Positions 25,472 through 35,164 of a stretch of DNA of 64,000 bases are shown here, piece after piece. Under the pieces are notes generated by a model, which was given only the letters and a program-made list of their open reading frames with translations, was not told the origin of the DNA and did not search any database. Location: the NCBI GenBank assembly GCA_036389395.1, contig DASVPY010000012.1, positions 1 to 64,000 of the forward strand, written 5' to 3'. This DNA is from QHXQ01 sp036389395. Lineage in GTDB: Bacteria > Acidobacteriota > Blastocatellia > Pyrinomonadales > Pyrinomonadaceae. The translations under genes and the position numbers were made by a program. Within the stretch, counting starts at the first letter, position 1; each line of letters opens with the position of its first letter.

Positions 25472-26896
25472 ATGAGCATGAGAATAACGCTGATAAGTGT
25501 CCTGATGCTTCTGGGCGGCGCGCGCGCGGCGCTCTGCCAGCAGCCGGTGCTCGCGTCGGCCGCCGAGCCGAAGACAGCGGCCGCCGAGCCGTCGTCGGCC
25601 GCAGAGCCGCCGGCCGTGGCCGAGCCGTTGACGTTAGAGCGCGCGGTCGCGCTGGCGTTGGCGCGCAACCGCTCGGTGCAGAACGCGCGGCTCGAAGTCG
25701 AGAACGCCGCCTCGCGCGTGGCCGAGGCGCGGACGCGCCGGCTCCCTTCGTTCAAAATCTCGACGCTCGTGTCGCAGCCGCTGACGCGCTTCGACTTCAC
25801 CTTCGAGAAGGGCGTCTTCGGCGACTACCCCGGCACGGGGCCGATCCCGAACGAGGACACGACCATCAAGTCCTCGATGACGCCGACGGCGCTCGTGAAC
25901 GGACAGATCACGCAACCGCTCTCGCAACTCCACCGGATCAATCTCAACATCAAGCAGGCGGAGCTGGGGCGCGAGCTGACCCAGGAGGACGTGCGGCTCA
26001 AGCAGCAGGCGGTCGTCAACGACGTGAAGCGCGCCTACTACTCCGCCTTGCAGACGCAGAGCGCGTTCGAGAGCGCGCAGGCGACCATCAAGCTCTACAA
26101 GGAACTCGACCGCGTCACCGAGGCCTACGTCGTCCAGCAGGTCGCGCTCAAGAGCGATCAACTGGAAGTGCAGGCGAGTCTCGCCAAGGCCGAGTACGAG
26201 ATGCTGACCTTGAACAACCTGCTCGCCACGCAGAAGGAACAACTCAACAGCCTGTTGGGGCGCGACGTGCGGACGGAGTTCGTCCTCGGCGACGGGCTTG
26301 AGACGGCGCAGTTCGTCATGCGCGAGACCGATCTCAAGGCGGCGCGGACGCGCGCGCTCGCGCAGCGGCCCGAGATCGCGTCGGCGCGGCTCAAGGTCGG
26401 GCAGGCGAAGACGGACAAGCGGATCAAGAAGTCGGAGTTTCTGCCCGACGTGAGTCTGACGGTCAACTACCTGTCGCCGTTCGGCTATTCGAGCGTGCTG
26501 CCGAAGAACATCGCCAGCGTGGGCGTGCAGGTCGAGTGGGAGGTCTTCGACTGGGGGCGCAAGAAGCACGAGTTGGCGGAGAAGGAGCGGACGCTGCGTC
26601 AGGCCGACAACTCGCTGCTCGACGCCGAGAACCAAGTGTTGATGGAGGTCGGCGCGAAGTACCGGCAGTTGCAGGAGGCCTGCCAGATGTTGCGCGTGGC
26701 GCGCATGACGCAGACCGCCGCCCACAGCGAGGTGCAGACGGTCGCCTACAAGTACCGCGCCCGCGCGGTGCTCCTGAAAGACGTGCTCCAGGCGCAGGCC
26801 ACTCTGGCCGGCGCGAACTACGAATACCAGAAGGCGCTGCTCTCCTTCTGGACGGCCAAGGCCGACTTCGAGAAGGCGATGGGGGAAGACAAATGA
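25472..26896 (+). CDS. TolC-family outer-membrane efflux protein
   Basis: 474 aa: signal peptide (ITLISVLMLLGGARAALC), an Ala/Glu/Pro-rich spacer, then the duplicated TolC helical-barrel pattern (LTLERAVALALARNRSVQNA, QPLSQLHRINLNIKQAELG, SLAKAEYEMLTLNNLLATQ, VKRAYYSALQTQSAFESAQA, ALAQRPEIASARLKVGQAKT, YRARAVLLKDVLQAQATLA). It forms the outer-membrane channel of the pump encoded by the next two genes. The stop overlaps the adaptor start (ATGA at 26893), so translation is coupled. GAGGTGA precedes the start at 25472; an alternative ATG is two codons in. Confidence 0.93.
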   Translation: MSMRITLISVLMLLGGARAALCQQPVLASAAEPKTAAAEPSSAAEPPAVAEPLTLERAVALALARNRSVQNARLEVENAASRVAEARTRRLPSFKISTLVSQPLTRFDFTFEKGVFGDYPGTGPIPNEDTTIKSSMTPTALVNGQITQPLSQLHRINLNIKQAELGRELTQEDVRLKQQAVVNDVKRAYYSALQTQSAFESAQATIKLYKELDRVTEAYVVQQVALKSDQLEVQASLAKAEYEMLTLNNLLATQKEQLNSLLGRDVRTEFVLGDGLETAQFVMRETDLKAARTRALAQRPEIASARLKVGQAKTDKRIKKSEFLPDVSLTVNYLSPFGYSSVLPKNIASVGVQVEWEVFDWGRKKHELAEKERTLRQADNSLLDAENQVLMEVGAKYRQLQEACQMLRVARMTQTAAHSEVQTVAYKYRARAVLLKDVLQAQATLAGANYEYQKALLSFWTAKADFEKAMGEDK

Positions 26897-28194
26897 ACAC
26901 GAAAAATTGGCTCAGCATCATCGGCGTCATCTGCGTGCTCGGCGCGGCGACCGGCTGCCGCAAGGCCGAGACGAAGGAACAGAAACCGCCCAAGCCCGTG
27001 CGCGCGCAGGCCGTGGAACGGCGCACGACCGCCAACAGCGCGCGCTACGCCGCGAGCATCCGGCCCGCGTCGCAGGTCGAGGTGGCGTTCAAGGTCGGCG
27101 GCTACGTCGAGGCGGTCGCGCAGGTGCGCGACGGCGTGGGGCAGTGGCGCTACTTGCAGGCGGGCGACGTGGTCGCCAAGGGCGCGGTGCTCGCGCGCCT
27201 GCGCCAGAGCGACTACCAGGTGAAGGTCAGACAGGCCGGCGCGCAGCACGGCGAGGCGCGCTCGGCCCTGGCGACGAGCGACGCGCAGGTGATCGAGGCG
27301 CAGCGCGCGGTCGAGACCAGCCGGGCGCAGGTGGCCGACGCGCAGGCGACCTTCCAGCGGGCGACGCTCGACTTCGAGCGCACGCGCAGCCTCTTCCAGA
27401 GCGAGAGCGTGACGAAGACCGAGTACGACGCGGCCAAGGCGCAGTACGAGGCGGCGCAGGCGCGGCTCGACTCGGCCCACAGCCAGTTGGCCGGCGCGGA
27501 GGCGCGCGTCGTCACCACCCGGTCGCAGGCGGGGCAGGCGGCGGCCAAGATCAAGACGGCGGAGGCGGCCTTGGCCGAGGCCGCGATCCCGCTGGCAGAC
27601 ACCGCGCTCCGTGCGCCCGCGAGCGCCGTCGTGTTGGAGCGCAAAGTCGAAGTCGGCGCGCTGGTCGCGCCGAACACGCCGGGCTTCGTGCTCGCCGATC
27701 TGACTTCGGTCAAGGCGGCCTTCGGCGTCCCCGATCTCGCGCTTCAGCACGTCCGCTTGGGCGACACGCTGAGCCTCGTGACCGACGCGCTGCCCGGTCA
27801 GGAGTTTTCGGGTCACGTCTCGCGCGTCGCGCCGTCGGCGGATCAGAACAGCCGCGTCTTCGAGATCGAAGTCACGATCCCGAACCCGCAGGGGTTGTTG
27901 AAGCCCGGCATGATCGCCTCGATCCAGGTGCGCGAGGAGGTGGCGCGGAAAGAGGTGGCCGTCGTGCCGCTGACGGCCGTCGTGCGCGCGCAGGCGACGC
28001 CGAACGGTTACGCGGTCTACGTCGTGGCGGAGCAGGGCGGGCGGAGTTACGCGCGCCTGCGCCGCGTCACGCTCGGCGAGGCGTTCGGCAACGCCGTCGC
28101 CGTCAACGAAGGCGTCCAGCCCGGCGAGTTGATCGTCACCACCGGCGCGCCGCTCATCGCCGACGGCGAAGAGGTGCGAATCAGTAGTCAGTAG
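26893..28194 (+). CDS. RND efflux periplasmic adaptor, lipoprotein (HlyD/AcrA family)
   Basis: 433 aa beginning MNTKNWLSIIGVIC with a lipobox LGAATGC, so likely anchored to the inner membrane by lipid. It has a biotinyl-lipoyl-like half-motif (VEVAFKVGGYVEAVA), a long Ala/Gln/Glu coiled-coil hairpin (~110-210), the returning half (PASAVVLERKVEVGALVAP) and beta-barrel (NSRVFEIEVTIPNPQGLLK, GMIASIQVREEV). It couples TolC to the RND permease. ATG overlaps the TolC stop by 4 bp. Its last three codons and stop (SSQ, TAG) lie inside a family C repeat, so the natural terminus has probably been altered by repeat invasion. Confidence 0.93.
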   Translation: MNTKNWLSIIGVICVLGAATGCRKAETKEQKPPKPVRAQAVERRTTANSARYAASIRPASQVEVAFKVGGYVEAVAQVRDGVGQWRYLQAGDVVAKGAVLARLRQSDYQVKVRQAGAQHGEARSALATSDAQVIEAQRAVETSRAQVADAQATFQRATLDFERTRSLFQSESVTKTEYDAAKAQYEAAQARLDSAHSQLAGAEARVVTTRSQAGQAAAKIKTAEAALAEAAIPLADTALRAPASAVVLERKVEVGALVAPNTPGFVLADLTSVKAAFGVPDLALQHVRLGDTLSLVTDALPGQEFSGHVSRVAPSADQNSRVFEIEVTIPNPQGLLKPGMIASIQVREEVARKEVAVVPLTAVVRAQATPNGYAVYVVAEQGGRSYARLRRVTLGEAFGNAVAVNEGVQPGELIVTTGAPLIADGEEVRISSQ

Positions 28195-28306
28195 TCAGAA
28201 GCCGGAAGCCGGAAGGCTCCGACTCGCTGGCGCGAACGCTTCGACACTGACTATGCGGCTGAGGATGTTTTTTCTACTGGCTTCTGGCTTCTGACTACTG
28301 ACTACT
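28183..28306. repeat. Family C inverted repeat (CAGAAGCC type)
   Basis: Left arm 28183-28210 and right arm 28279-28306, 28 nt each, complementary at 27 positions (AGTAGTCAGTAGTCAGAAGC-type). The loop is 68 nt. The left arm overlaps the end of the adaptor gene; the right arm ends 11 bp before the permease ATG. In RNA it could form a hairpin between the two cistrons. Confidence 0.8.
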
Positions 28307-28317
28307 TTGGAGGACTT

Positions 28318-31300
28318 ATGTCGCACGCAAACAGCGACCAGGAAATGATCGGGCGCAAGCGGAACACGGCGCGCTTCTTCGTCGAGACGCGGCACGTGGC
28401 GTGGGTGCTGCTCGTGGCGACCTGCGTGTGGGGCGTCTACGGGTATCTGACCATGCCGCAGCGCAAAGACCCGGAGGTGCAGGTGCGCCAGGCCGTCGCG
28501 CTCGTGCCGTGGCCGGGCGCGAGCGCCGAGCGCGTCGAGCAACTCGTCACCAAGAAGGTCGAGGAGCAGATGGCGGCCAACTCGAAGGTGACGAAGATCG
28601 AGTCCATCTCGCGCACCGGCATCGCCGTCGTCTACGTCGAGCTGGACGAGAACCTGAAGGAGACGGGCAAAGAGTTTGACGACATCAAGCTCAAGCTCGA
28701 CTCAATCCACGATCTGCCGCAGGGCGCGGGCCCGATCAACTTCGTCAAGGACTTCGGCGACACGGCCGCCCTGATGCTCACGGTCGCCAGCCCGCCCGTC
28801 GGCGAGAGCGAGATCGCGCCGCGCGCCGCCGAGTTGCGCGCGGCCATCGAGCAGGAGCGCGCGCGCGCGGCCGGCGGCCGCCGGTTCACGCTCGTCTTCA
28901 ACCTGCCGCAGTCCGTGCCGCCGCACATGCTGCGCGCGCCGAGCGAACTGTTCCTCGCCTTCGTCCGCGAGCGCGGCTTCGCCAGCGACGTGCGCGTCAT
29001 CGAGGGCGGCGGCTTCCTCGGCTTCGACGGCGCGTCCGATCTCGACGACGCGCAACTGCTGGCTCACGTCCGGCAGTTCACGAGCGAGAAGCTACAGGCG
29101 GCCGAGTTCCACCCGGACGCGTGGCCGCCCGTCGTCGTGCGCGACCCGGCGGAGGCGCAGGCGAAGCTGCTCGCGCTCGGCGGCGACAAGTACAGCTACC
29201 GCGAGCTGGACGATTTCACCGACCGCATCGAGAAGACGCTCAAGCTGATCCCGCAGGTCTCGAAGGTCAGCCGTTCGGGCCTGCTCAACGAGAGCATCTT
29301 CCTCCTCTACTCGCAGGAGCGGCTCGCCGCCTACGGCATCCAGCCCGCGAAGCTCGACGACATCCTGAGCGCGCGCAACATCTCGGCGACGGGCGGGCAG
29401 GTCAACGTGGACGGCAAGAACGTGACCATCGATCCGTCCGGCGAGTACAAGAGCGAGGCCGAGATCGGCAACACCCTGCTCCCGACGAGCACGGGCCGCA
29501 ACGTCTACCTGCGCGACGTGGCCGACGTGCTGCGCGGCTACGACGTGCCGGCGCGCTACCTGAACTACTTCAACTGGCGCGACGAGCGGGGCCAGTGGCA
29601 TCGCGGCCGCGCCGTCACGCTCTCGGTGCAGATGCGCTCCGGCGAGCAGATCGACAAGTTCGGCCGGGCCGTTGACGAGACGCTCGCGGGCCTCAAGCAA
29701 CAACTGCCCGCCGACCTCGTCTACGCGCGCACGTCCGACCAGCCGTTGCAGGTCGAGGAGAGCATTGACCTGTTCATGAAGAGTCTGTACGAGGCGATCA
29801 TCCTCGTGGTCGTCGTCGCGCTCATCGGCTTCTGGGAGTGGCGCTCGGCGCTGCTGATGGCGCTCTCCATCCCCGTCACGCTCGCCATGACCTTCGGCAT
29901 GATGCGCGTGCTCGGCATAGACTTGCAGCAAGTCTCCATCGCCACGCTCATCATCGCGCTCGGTCTCCTGGTTGACGATCCGGTCGTCGCGGGCGACGCC
30001 ATCAAGCGCGACCTGGCCATCGGGCACCCGTCGGTCGTCGCCGCTTGGCTCGGGCCGACGAAACTGGCGACCGCGATCCTCTACGCGACGATCACGAACA
30101 TCGTCGCCTACGTGCCGTTCCTGCTGCTGGGCGGCTCGACCGGCGAGTTCGTCTACAGCCTGCCCATCGTCATCACCTGCTCGCTCGTCGCGTCGCGGCT
30201 GGTCTCGATGACGTTCATCCCGCTCTTGGCCTACTACCTGTTGAAGCCGAAGGCGGAGCTGCCCGTCGCCGAGCGGCGCAAGAAGGGCTTCGCCGCGTTC
30301 TACTACCGCGCCGGCACTTGGGCCATCAACCACCGCTGGCGCGTGCTGGCCGGCTCGCTCGTCGTGCTCGTGCTGGGCGGCGTCTTGATGAGCCAACTCA
30401 AGACGCAGTTCTTCCCGAAAGACCTGTCGTACTTGTCCTACGTGGACGTGTGGCTGCCGGAGGACGCGCCGCTGTCGGCGACCAACGAGGCGGCGGCGCG
30501 CGCCGAAGCGATCATCCGCGAGACGGTCGCCGACTACGCCAAGCACCACGCGGGAGACGGTCAGCCGCACGACGTGTTGCAGTCTTTGACCACGTTCGTC
30601 GGCGGCGGCGGGCCGCGCTTCTGGTTCTCGGTCGCGCCCGAACTGCAACAGTTGAACTACGCGCAGATCATCATCCAGGTGCGCGACAAGCACGACACGG
30701 CGCACATCGTCGGGCCGTTGCAGGAGGCGCTGTCGGCGCGGATTCCGGGCGCGCGCATAGACGTGCGCCAGCTCGAATCGGGCAAGGCGGTGGGCTTGCC
30801 CGTCGCCATCCGCCTGACCGGCGCGGACATCGAGACGCTGCGCGGCCTCGCCGAGCGGACGAAGACCATCCTCGAAGGCACGGGCCTCGCCGAGCGCCCG
30901 CGCGACGACTGGGGCGGCGAGAGCTTTGCCCTGCGCCTCCAGACCGACCCGGAGCGCGCCGTCATCTCCGGTCTCTCGAACATGGACGTGGCGCTGGCCT
31001 CTTCGTCCGCGACCTACGGGCAGCGCGTGACTTCCTTGCGCGAAGGCGACCGTGAGATTCCCGTCGTCGCGCGCCTGCGGATGGAGGAGCGCGCGCAGTT
31101 AGGCGACCTGCAAAATCTCTACATCTACTCGTCGCAGGGGCAGCAGAAGGTGCCGCTCCGGCAGGTGTCGCAGACCGAGTACGGGATGCAGGCCGAGAAG
31201 GTGCGCGCGCGCAACCAGTTCCGCACCATCACGGTCTCGGCCGCGCCCGCCGCGGGCCACCTCGCGTCGGAAGTTATGACGGCGGCGCGGCCGCAGTTGG

Positions 31301-31926
31301 AGGCGCTACAAAAGTCTCTGCCGGCCGGCTACCGTCTTGAGATCGGCGGCGAAGAGGAAGACGCGATCAAGAGCTTCAAAGACCTGCTCGTCGTGTTGGG
31401 CATCTCGGTCGCCGCGATCTTCCTGGCGCTCGTCTTCCAGTTCAAGAACGTGATCAAGCCGTTCATCGTCTTCGCCGCCGTGCCTTACGGCATGGTCGGC
31501 GCACTGGCGGCGCTGTGGGTGATGGGCGCGCCCTTCGGCTTCATGGCCTTCCTCGGCATCGTGAGCCTGGTGGGCGTCATCGTCAGCCACATCATCGTCC
31601 TGTTCGACTTCATCGAGGAGAAGCACGCCGAGGGCGAGCCGCTGATCGAAGCTTTGCTCGACGCCGGCATCATGCGCCTGCGCCCCGTGCTCATCACCGT
31701 GGGCGCGACCGTGATCGCGCTCTTCCCGCTGGCGTCGCACGGCGGCCCGCTCTGGGAGCCGATGTGCTACGCGCAGATCGGCGGCCTCTGCGCCGCCACC
31801 TTCATCACCCTGCTGCTCGTGCCCGTGCTCTACGCGATCTTCGTGCTCGACCTGAAGCTCGTGAAGTGGGACGCGGCCGACGGTCATCATCAACCAGTCC
31901 AGCCCGCGCTTGCGGAGACGGCTTAA
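28318..31926 (+). CDS. RND-family efflux permease (AcrB/CusA type)
   Basis: A 1202-aa inner-membrane proton antiporter. First membrane segment WVLLVATCVWGVYGYLTM, porter domain signature PWPGASAERVEQLVTKKVEE, and in TM4 the proton-relay Asp pair GLLVDDPVVAGD (~550). The second half repeats the layout (GSLVVLVLGGVLMSQLKTQ, VAAIFLALVFQFKNVIKPF, RLRPVLITVGATVIALFPLA). It is about 150 residues longer than AcrB because of an enlarged first porter loop (~160-300). With TolC and the adaptor upstream it forms a complete tripartite pump; substrate unknown. GGAGG lies 6 nt before ATG 28318. Confidence 0.94.
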   Translation: MSHANSDQEMIGRKRNTARFFVETRHVAWVLLVATCVWGVYGYLTMPQRKDPEVQVRQAVALVPWPGASAERVEQLVTKKVEEQMAANSKVTKIESISRTGIAVVYVELDENLKETGKEFDDIKLKLDSIHDLPQGAGPINFVKDFGDTAALMLTVASPPVGESEIAPRAAELRAAIEQERARAAGGRRFTLVFNLPQSVPPHMLRAPSELFLAFVRERGFASDVRVIEGGGFLGFDGASDLDDAQLLAHVRQFTSEKLQAAEFHPDAWPPVVVRDPAEAQAKLLALGGDKYSYRELDDFTDRIEKTLKLIPQVSKVSRSGLLNESIFLLYSQERLAAYGIQPAKLDDILSARNISATGGQVNVDGKNVTIDPSGEYKSEAEIGNTLLPTSTGRNVYLRDVADVLRGYDVPARYLNYFNWRDERGQWHRGRAVTLSVQMRSGEQIDKFGRAVDETLAGLKQQLPADLVYARTSDQPLQVEESIDLFMKSLYEAIILVVVVALIGFWEWRSALLMALSIPVTLAMTFGMMRVLGIDLQQVSIATLIIALGLLVDDPVVAGDAIKRDLAIGHPSVVAAWLGPTKLATAILYATITNIVAYVPFLLLGGSTGEFVYSLPIVITCSLVASRLVSMTFIPLLAYYLLKPKAELPVAERRKKGFAAFYYRAGTWAINHRWRVLAGSLVVLVLGGVLMSQLKTQFFPKDLSYLSYVDVWLPEDAPLSATNEAAARAEAIIRETVADYAKHHAGDGQPHDVLQSLTTFVGGGGPRFWFSVAPELQQLNYAQIIIQVRDKHDTAHIVGPLQEALSARIPGARIDVRQLESGKAVGLPVAIRLTGADIETLRGLAERTKTILEGTGLAERPRDDWGGESFALRLQTDPERAVISGLSNMDVALASSSATYGQRVTSLREGDREIPVVARLRMEERAQLGDLQNLYIYSSQGQQKVPLRQVSQTEYGMQAEKVRARNQFRTITVSAAPAAGHLASEVMTAARPQLEALQKSLPAGYRLEIGGEEEDAIKSFKDLLVVLGISVAAIFLALVFQFKNVIKPFIVFAAVPYGMVGALAALWVMGAPFGFMAFLGIVSLVGVIVSHIIVLFDFIEEKHAEGEPLIEALLDAGIMRLRPVLITVGATVIALFPLASHGGPLWEPMCYAQIGGLCAATFITLLLVPVLYAIFVLDLKLVKWDAADGHHQPVQPALAETA

Positions 31927-31957
31927 CTAAACGACATAGCCGAAAAGGAGACGACAC

Positions 31958-32485
31958 ATGAACACGCTTCGCATCATCTTCTGCTGCGGCCTGCTGGCGC
32001 TCTGCGCCAACGCCGCCGCCGCGCAGACCACGCAGACCGACTACGACCACGCGTTCAACCTGGCGCGGCTCAAGACCTACGACTTCTTCCCGCAGGAGCG
32101 CCGGGCCGGCGACCCGCTCGCCGCCAGCCCCATGAACGACCGGCGCATCCACAACGCCCTCGACACGCAACTCCGGGCCAACGGCCTGACGAACGTCGCG
32201 GGCGCGCGGGCCGACTTCATGATCGCGTACTTCGTGACCACGCGGCGCGGTCTCGACATACAGGACAACCGCTTCGGCGTCCTGCAACGCATGGGCAGCG
32301 TCAACGTCAACCAGGTGACGGAAGGCACGATTGTCGTCATCTTCGTCGACCGCGCGACGCAGCAGGAGGTCTGGCGCGGCTACGTGTCGGGCACGATCAA
32401 CCCGAAAGACCTGGACAAAGATGTCAACAAGGGCATCGCCAGGCTCGTCCAGAAGTTCGTCAAGAACCAGGCGGGGAAATCTTAA
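31958..32485 (+). CDS. DUF4136 domain exported protein
   Basis: 175 aa with a signal peptide (IIFCCGLLALCANAAAAQ) and the DUF4136 pattern: YDHAFNLARLKTYDFFP, RRIHNALDTQLRANGL, ADFMIAYFVTTRRG, QEVWRGYVSGTINPKDLDKD, and a final amphipathic helix. These are small periplasmic or lipid-anchored envelope proteins of unknown activity, often near efflux or adhesion loci. It starts 31 bp after the permease with AAAAGGAG upstream, so it belongs to the pump operon. Confidence 0.87.
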   Translation: MNTLRIIFCCGLLALCANAAAAQTTQTDYDHAFNLARLKTYDFFPQERRAGDPLAASPMNDRRIHNALDTQLRANGLTNVAGARADFMIAYFVTTRRGLDIQDNRFGVLQRMGSVNVNQVTEGTIVVIFVDRATQQEVWRGYVSGTINPKDLDKDVNKGIARLVQKFVKNQAGKS

Positions 32486-32624
32486 CGGGCGGGAGCGGGC
32501 CGCATGAACGGCCACGCTCTCAAGTCGCCGCGGAGCGCGCGGTCGGAAGGGAAACGGCGCACCTGGCGGCCCGCGCTCCGGGCCGTCGCGCCTAACGTCG
32601 GAGTCCGAAGGAACGAGGAACTTT

Positions 32625-35045
32625 ATGAAGCTCATCGCGTCACGACTCGTCATACTACTGCTCGCCGTCTACTGGGCGGCGGCGACGCCTGCGCCGACCG
32701 CCGCCCAAACCAGACCCGCCGCCGCGTCGGCGGCCGCCACGACCGACGAGGGCTGGCCGCGCAAGTTCGTCAGCGGCCCCGTCGCTTTCTCGGTCTACCA
32801 GCCGCAGTTCGAGCTGTGGCAGGGCAACCACTTCGAGGCGCGCGCGGCGGTCGCGGTCGCCAACGCGCAGACGGGCCAGACCGCCTACGGCGTCATCTGG
32901 TTCGCCGCGCGCACCGAAATTGATAAGGTCAACCGGCTGGTCACGATGGCCGACTTTAAGATCACGAAGGTCAGCTTCCCCGCCGCGCCCGAACGCGCGG
33001 CCGCGTATCAAGACCTCTTGCAGCAGCGCGTGGCCCAGACCACCACGGTCATCGCGCTCGACCGCCTCGTGGCCGACATGGCCGTCGCGCAGGCCGAAGA
33101 GCGCAACGCCGGCTACCAACTCAAGAACGATCCGCCGCGCGTCATCTTCAGCACGCGCCCCGCCGTCCTGATCCTGATCGACGGCCAACCCGTGCTGCGC
33201 GCCGTCGCCGGCACGAGCTTGCGGCGCGTCATCAACACGCGCGTGCTCGTCGTGCGCGACGAGGCGCGCGCACGCTTCTACCTGCACCTGTTGGACGGCT
33301 GGCTCGAAGCCGACACGCTCGCCGGGCCTTGGACGGTCGCGCGGCAGACGCCCGACGACCTGCGCCGCGCGTTGCAGACCGCGGCCGACGGCAAGCAAGT
33401 TGATCTACTCGACGGCGCGGGCGCGGGCGCGCAGCCGCCTTCGTTGCAGGACGCCGCCCGCGCCGACGCCGTGCCCACGGTCTACGTGAGCACGGAGCCG
33501 GCCGAGCTGCTACGGACGCGCGGCGAGTTGCAGGTCGCCGCCGTCGCCGGCACGGCGCTGCTCTACGTCACCAACAGCGAGAACGACATCTTCTTAGACA
33601 CGACGACGGGCGCGCACTACATCCTGATCTCCGGCCGCTGGTTCCGCGCGCCGTCGCTGAAAGGCCCTTGGGCTTACGTGCCGGGCGCGAGCCTGCCGGC
33701 CGACTTCGCCCGCATCCCCGCGACGCACCCGAAGGCCGACGTGCTCGCCTCCGTGCCCGGCACGGCGCAGGCGCGCGAGGCCCTGATCGCCAACCAGATT
33801 CCGCAGACCGCGACCATCAAGCGCGCGACCACGCAACTGACCGTCGCTTACGACGGCGCGCCGCAGTTCAAATCTATCGAAGGCACGCCGCTCCGCTACG
33901 CCGTCAACACGCCGACGCCCGTCATCGCGGTCGAGGGGCAGGGCTACTACGCCGTGCGCGACGGCGTCTGGTTCGTCGCCGCCGCGCCGACGGGCCTTTG
34001 GGCCGTCGCGGCTTCCGTCCCGACGGTCATCTACACGATCCCGCCCAGCTCGCCCGTGCATTACGTGACCTACGTCAAGGTCTACGGCGCGACGCCCGAA
34101 GTGGTCTACGTCGGCTACACGCCGGGCTACTGCGGCACGGTCGTCTCTGCGGAGAAGGTCGTCGTCTACGGCGCGGGCTGGACGTACCCGCCTTACGTCG
34201 GCACTTACTGGTACGGCGTGCCGTGGACGTACGGTTATAGTGTCGCCTTCGCGTGGAGCGTCAACACGGGCTGGGCCGTGGCCTACGGCGTGGGTTACGG
34301 TTGGAGCAGTTACTATTACCCGGCCCCCTGGTACGGCTCTGTGAGTTGGGGCTACGTGCGGGGCGGCGCGGTCGCCACGAACGTCTACGGCACTTGGGGC
34401 AACGTCGCCTACAGCGGCACGCGCGCCGCCTGGGCGAACCCTTACACGGGCAACTACGGCCGCGGCGGCACGGTCTCCGGCGTCAACACGGCGACGGGCA
34501 CGCGCTACAACGGCCGCCGGGGCACGAACACCAACGTCTACACCGGCACGACCGTCACCGGCGGCGGCGGCGCGGCTTACAACCCGAATACGGGTCGGGC
34601 CGCCGCGGGTCAGTCCGGCGCGGGCTATAACGCCTACACGGGCAACGCCGCGGCCGGCGCGCGCGGCGCGACCTACAACCCGCAGACCGGCGTCATCAGC
34701 GGCGGCGCGGCCGGCGCGACCTACAACGCGGCCACGGGGCAGACCACCGCGGGGGCCGGCCGCTTCGCCTACAACACGAACACGAAGACCGGCGTCGCCG
34801 TCGGCAACAACAACGTCTACGCGGGGCACGACGGCAACGTCTACCGCTACAACCAGTCGAGCGGCTTGCAGCAGCACACGGACGGCGGCTGGCAGACCGT
34901 GAACCGCCCGGCCGACGCGCAGAACTTCCAGAACCTGCAAGCGGCGCGCGGCACTGGGCAGCAACGCTGGGACAGCTTCCGCTCGTCGGGCGGCGGCCCG
35001 CGCTTCAACGGCGGCGGCCAACGCCTCGGCGGCCGCCGCCGGTAA
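32625..35045 (+). CDS. Large exported Tyr/Gly-rich protein with repeated NP-x-TG segments
   Basis: 806 aa with a signal peptide (LVILLLAVYWAAATPAPTAA). Residues ~40-480 contain repeated beta modules, each with a GRWFRAPSLKGPWAYVP- or GVWFVAAAPTGLWAVA-type strand pair. From ~480 a Tyr/Gly/Trp-rich section follows (YVGYTPGYCGTVV, YGVGYGWSSYYYPAPWYGS). From ~590 there are short repeats around AAYNPNTGRAA, YNAYTGNAA, TYNPQTGVI, TYNAATGQT, then a Gly/Arg tail. Similar proteins are annotated in databases as carbohydrate-binding V/XII-like, a weak label. The layout suits a surface or extracellular-matrix protein. It follows the DUF4136 gene by 139 bp and may share its transcript. Confidence 0.8.
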   Translation: MKLIASRLVILLLAVYWAAATPAPTAAQTRPAAASAAATTDEGWPRKFVSGPVAFSVYQPQFELWQGNHFEARAAVAVANAQTGQTAYGVIWFAARTEIDKVNRLVTMADFKITKVSFPAAPERAAAYQDLLQQRVAQTTTVIALDRLVADMAVAQAEERNAGYQLKNDPPRVIFSTRPAVLILIDGQPVLRAVAGTSLRRVINTRVLVVRDEARARFYLHLLDGWLEADTLAGPWTVARQTPDDLRRALQTAADGKQVDLLDGAGAGAQPPSLQDAARADAVPTVYVSTEPAELLRTRGELQVAAVAGTALLYVTNSENDIFLDTTTGAHYILISGRWFRAPSLKGPWAYVPGASLPADFARIPATHPKADVLASVPGTAQAREALIANQIPQTATIKRATTQLTVAYDGAPQFKSIEGTPLRYAVNTPTPVIAVEGQGYYAVRDGVWFVAAAPTGLWAVAASVPTVIYTIPPSSPVHYVTYVKVYGATPEVVYVGYTPGYCGTVVSAEKVVVYGAGWTYPPYVGTYWYGVPWTYGYSVAFAWSVNTGWAVAYGVGYGWSSYYYPAPWYGSVSWGYVRGGAVATNVYGTWGNVAYSGTRAAWANPYTGNYGRGGTVSGVNTATGTRYNGRRGTNTNVYTGTTVTGGGGAAYNPNTGRAAAGQSGAGYNAYTGNAAAGARGATYNPQTGVISGGAAGATYNAATGQTTAGAGRFAYNTNTKTGVAVGNNNVYAGHDGNVYRYNQSSGLQQHTDGGWQTVNRPADAQNFQNLQAARGTGQQRWDSFRSSGGGPRFNGGGQRLGGRRR

Positions 35046-35142
35046 CTTTGCGTCCTTCGCGGCCCTCTTTGCGCTCTTTGCGGTTAAAGGTTTTCGGCCT
35101 TAACCGCAAAGGCCGCTAAGAGAGCCGCAAAGGGCCGCGAAG
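35046..35142. repeat. Family B inverted repeat (CGCAAAGG type)
   Basis: CTTTGCG...GCGGTTAAAGG on the left and CCTTAACCGCAAAGG...CCGCGAAG on the right form an imperfect ~45-bp stem. It fills nearly the whole gap between 35045 and 35165, two co-directional genes. A related copy lies at 43938-44036. Confidence 0.75.
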
Positions 35143-35164
35143 AAGAGATTGAAAGGACGAGACG

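Noticed and set aside
29092..30705. 537-codon minus-strand ORF opposite the RND permease
   Set aside because: Antisense to conserved permease sequence, Arg/Asp/His-rich composition, no ribosome site.
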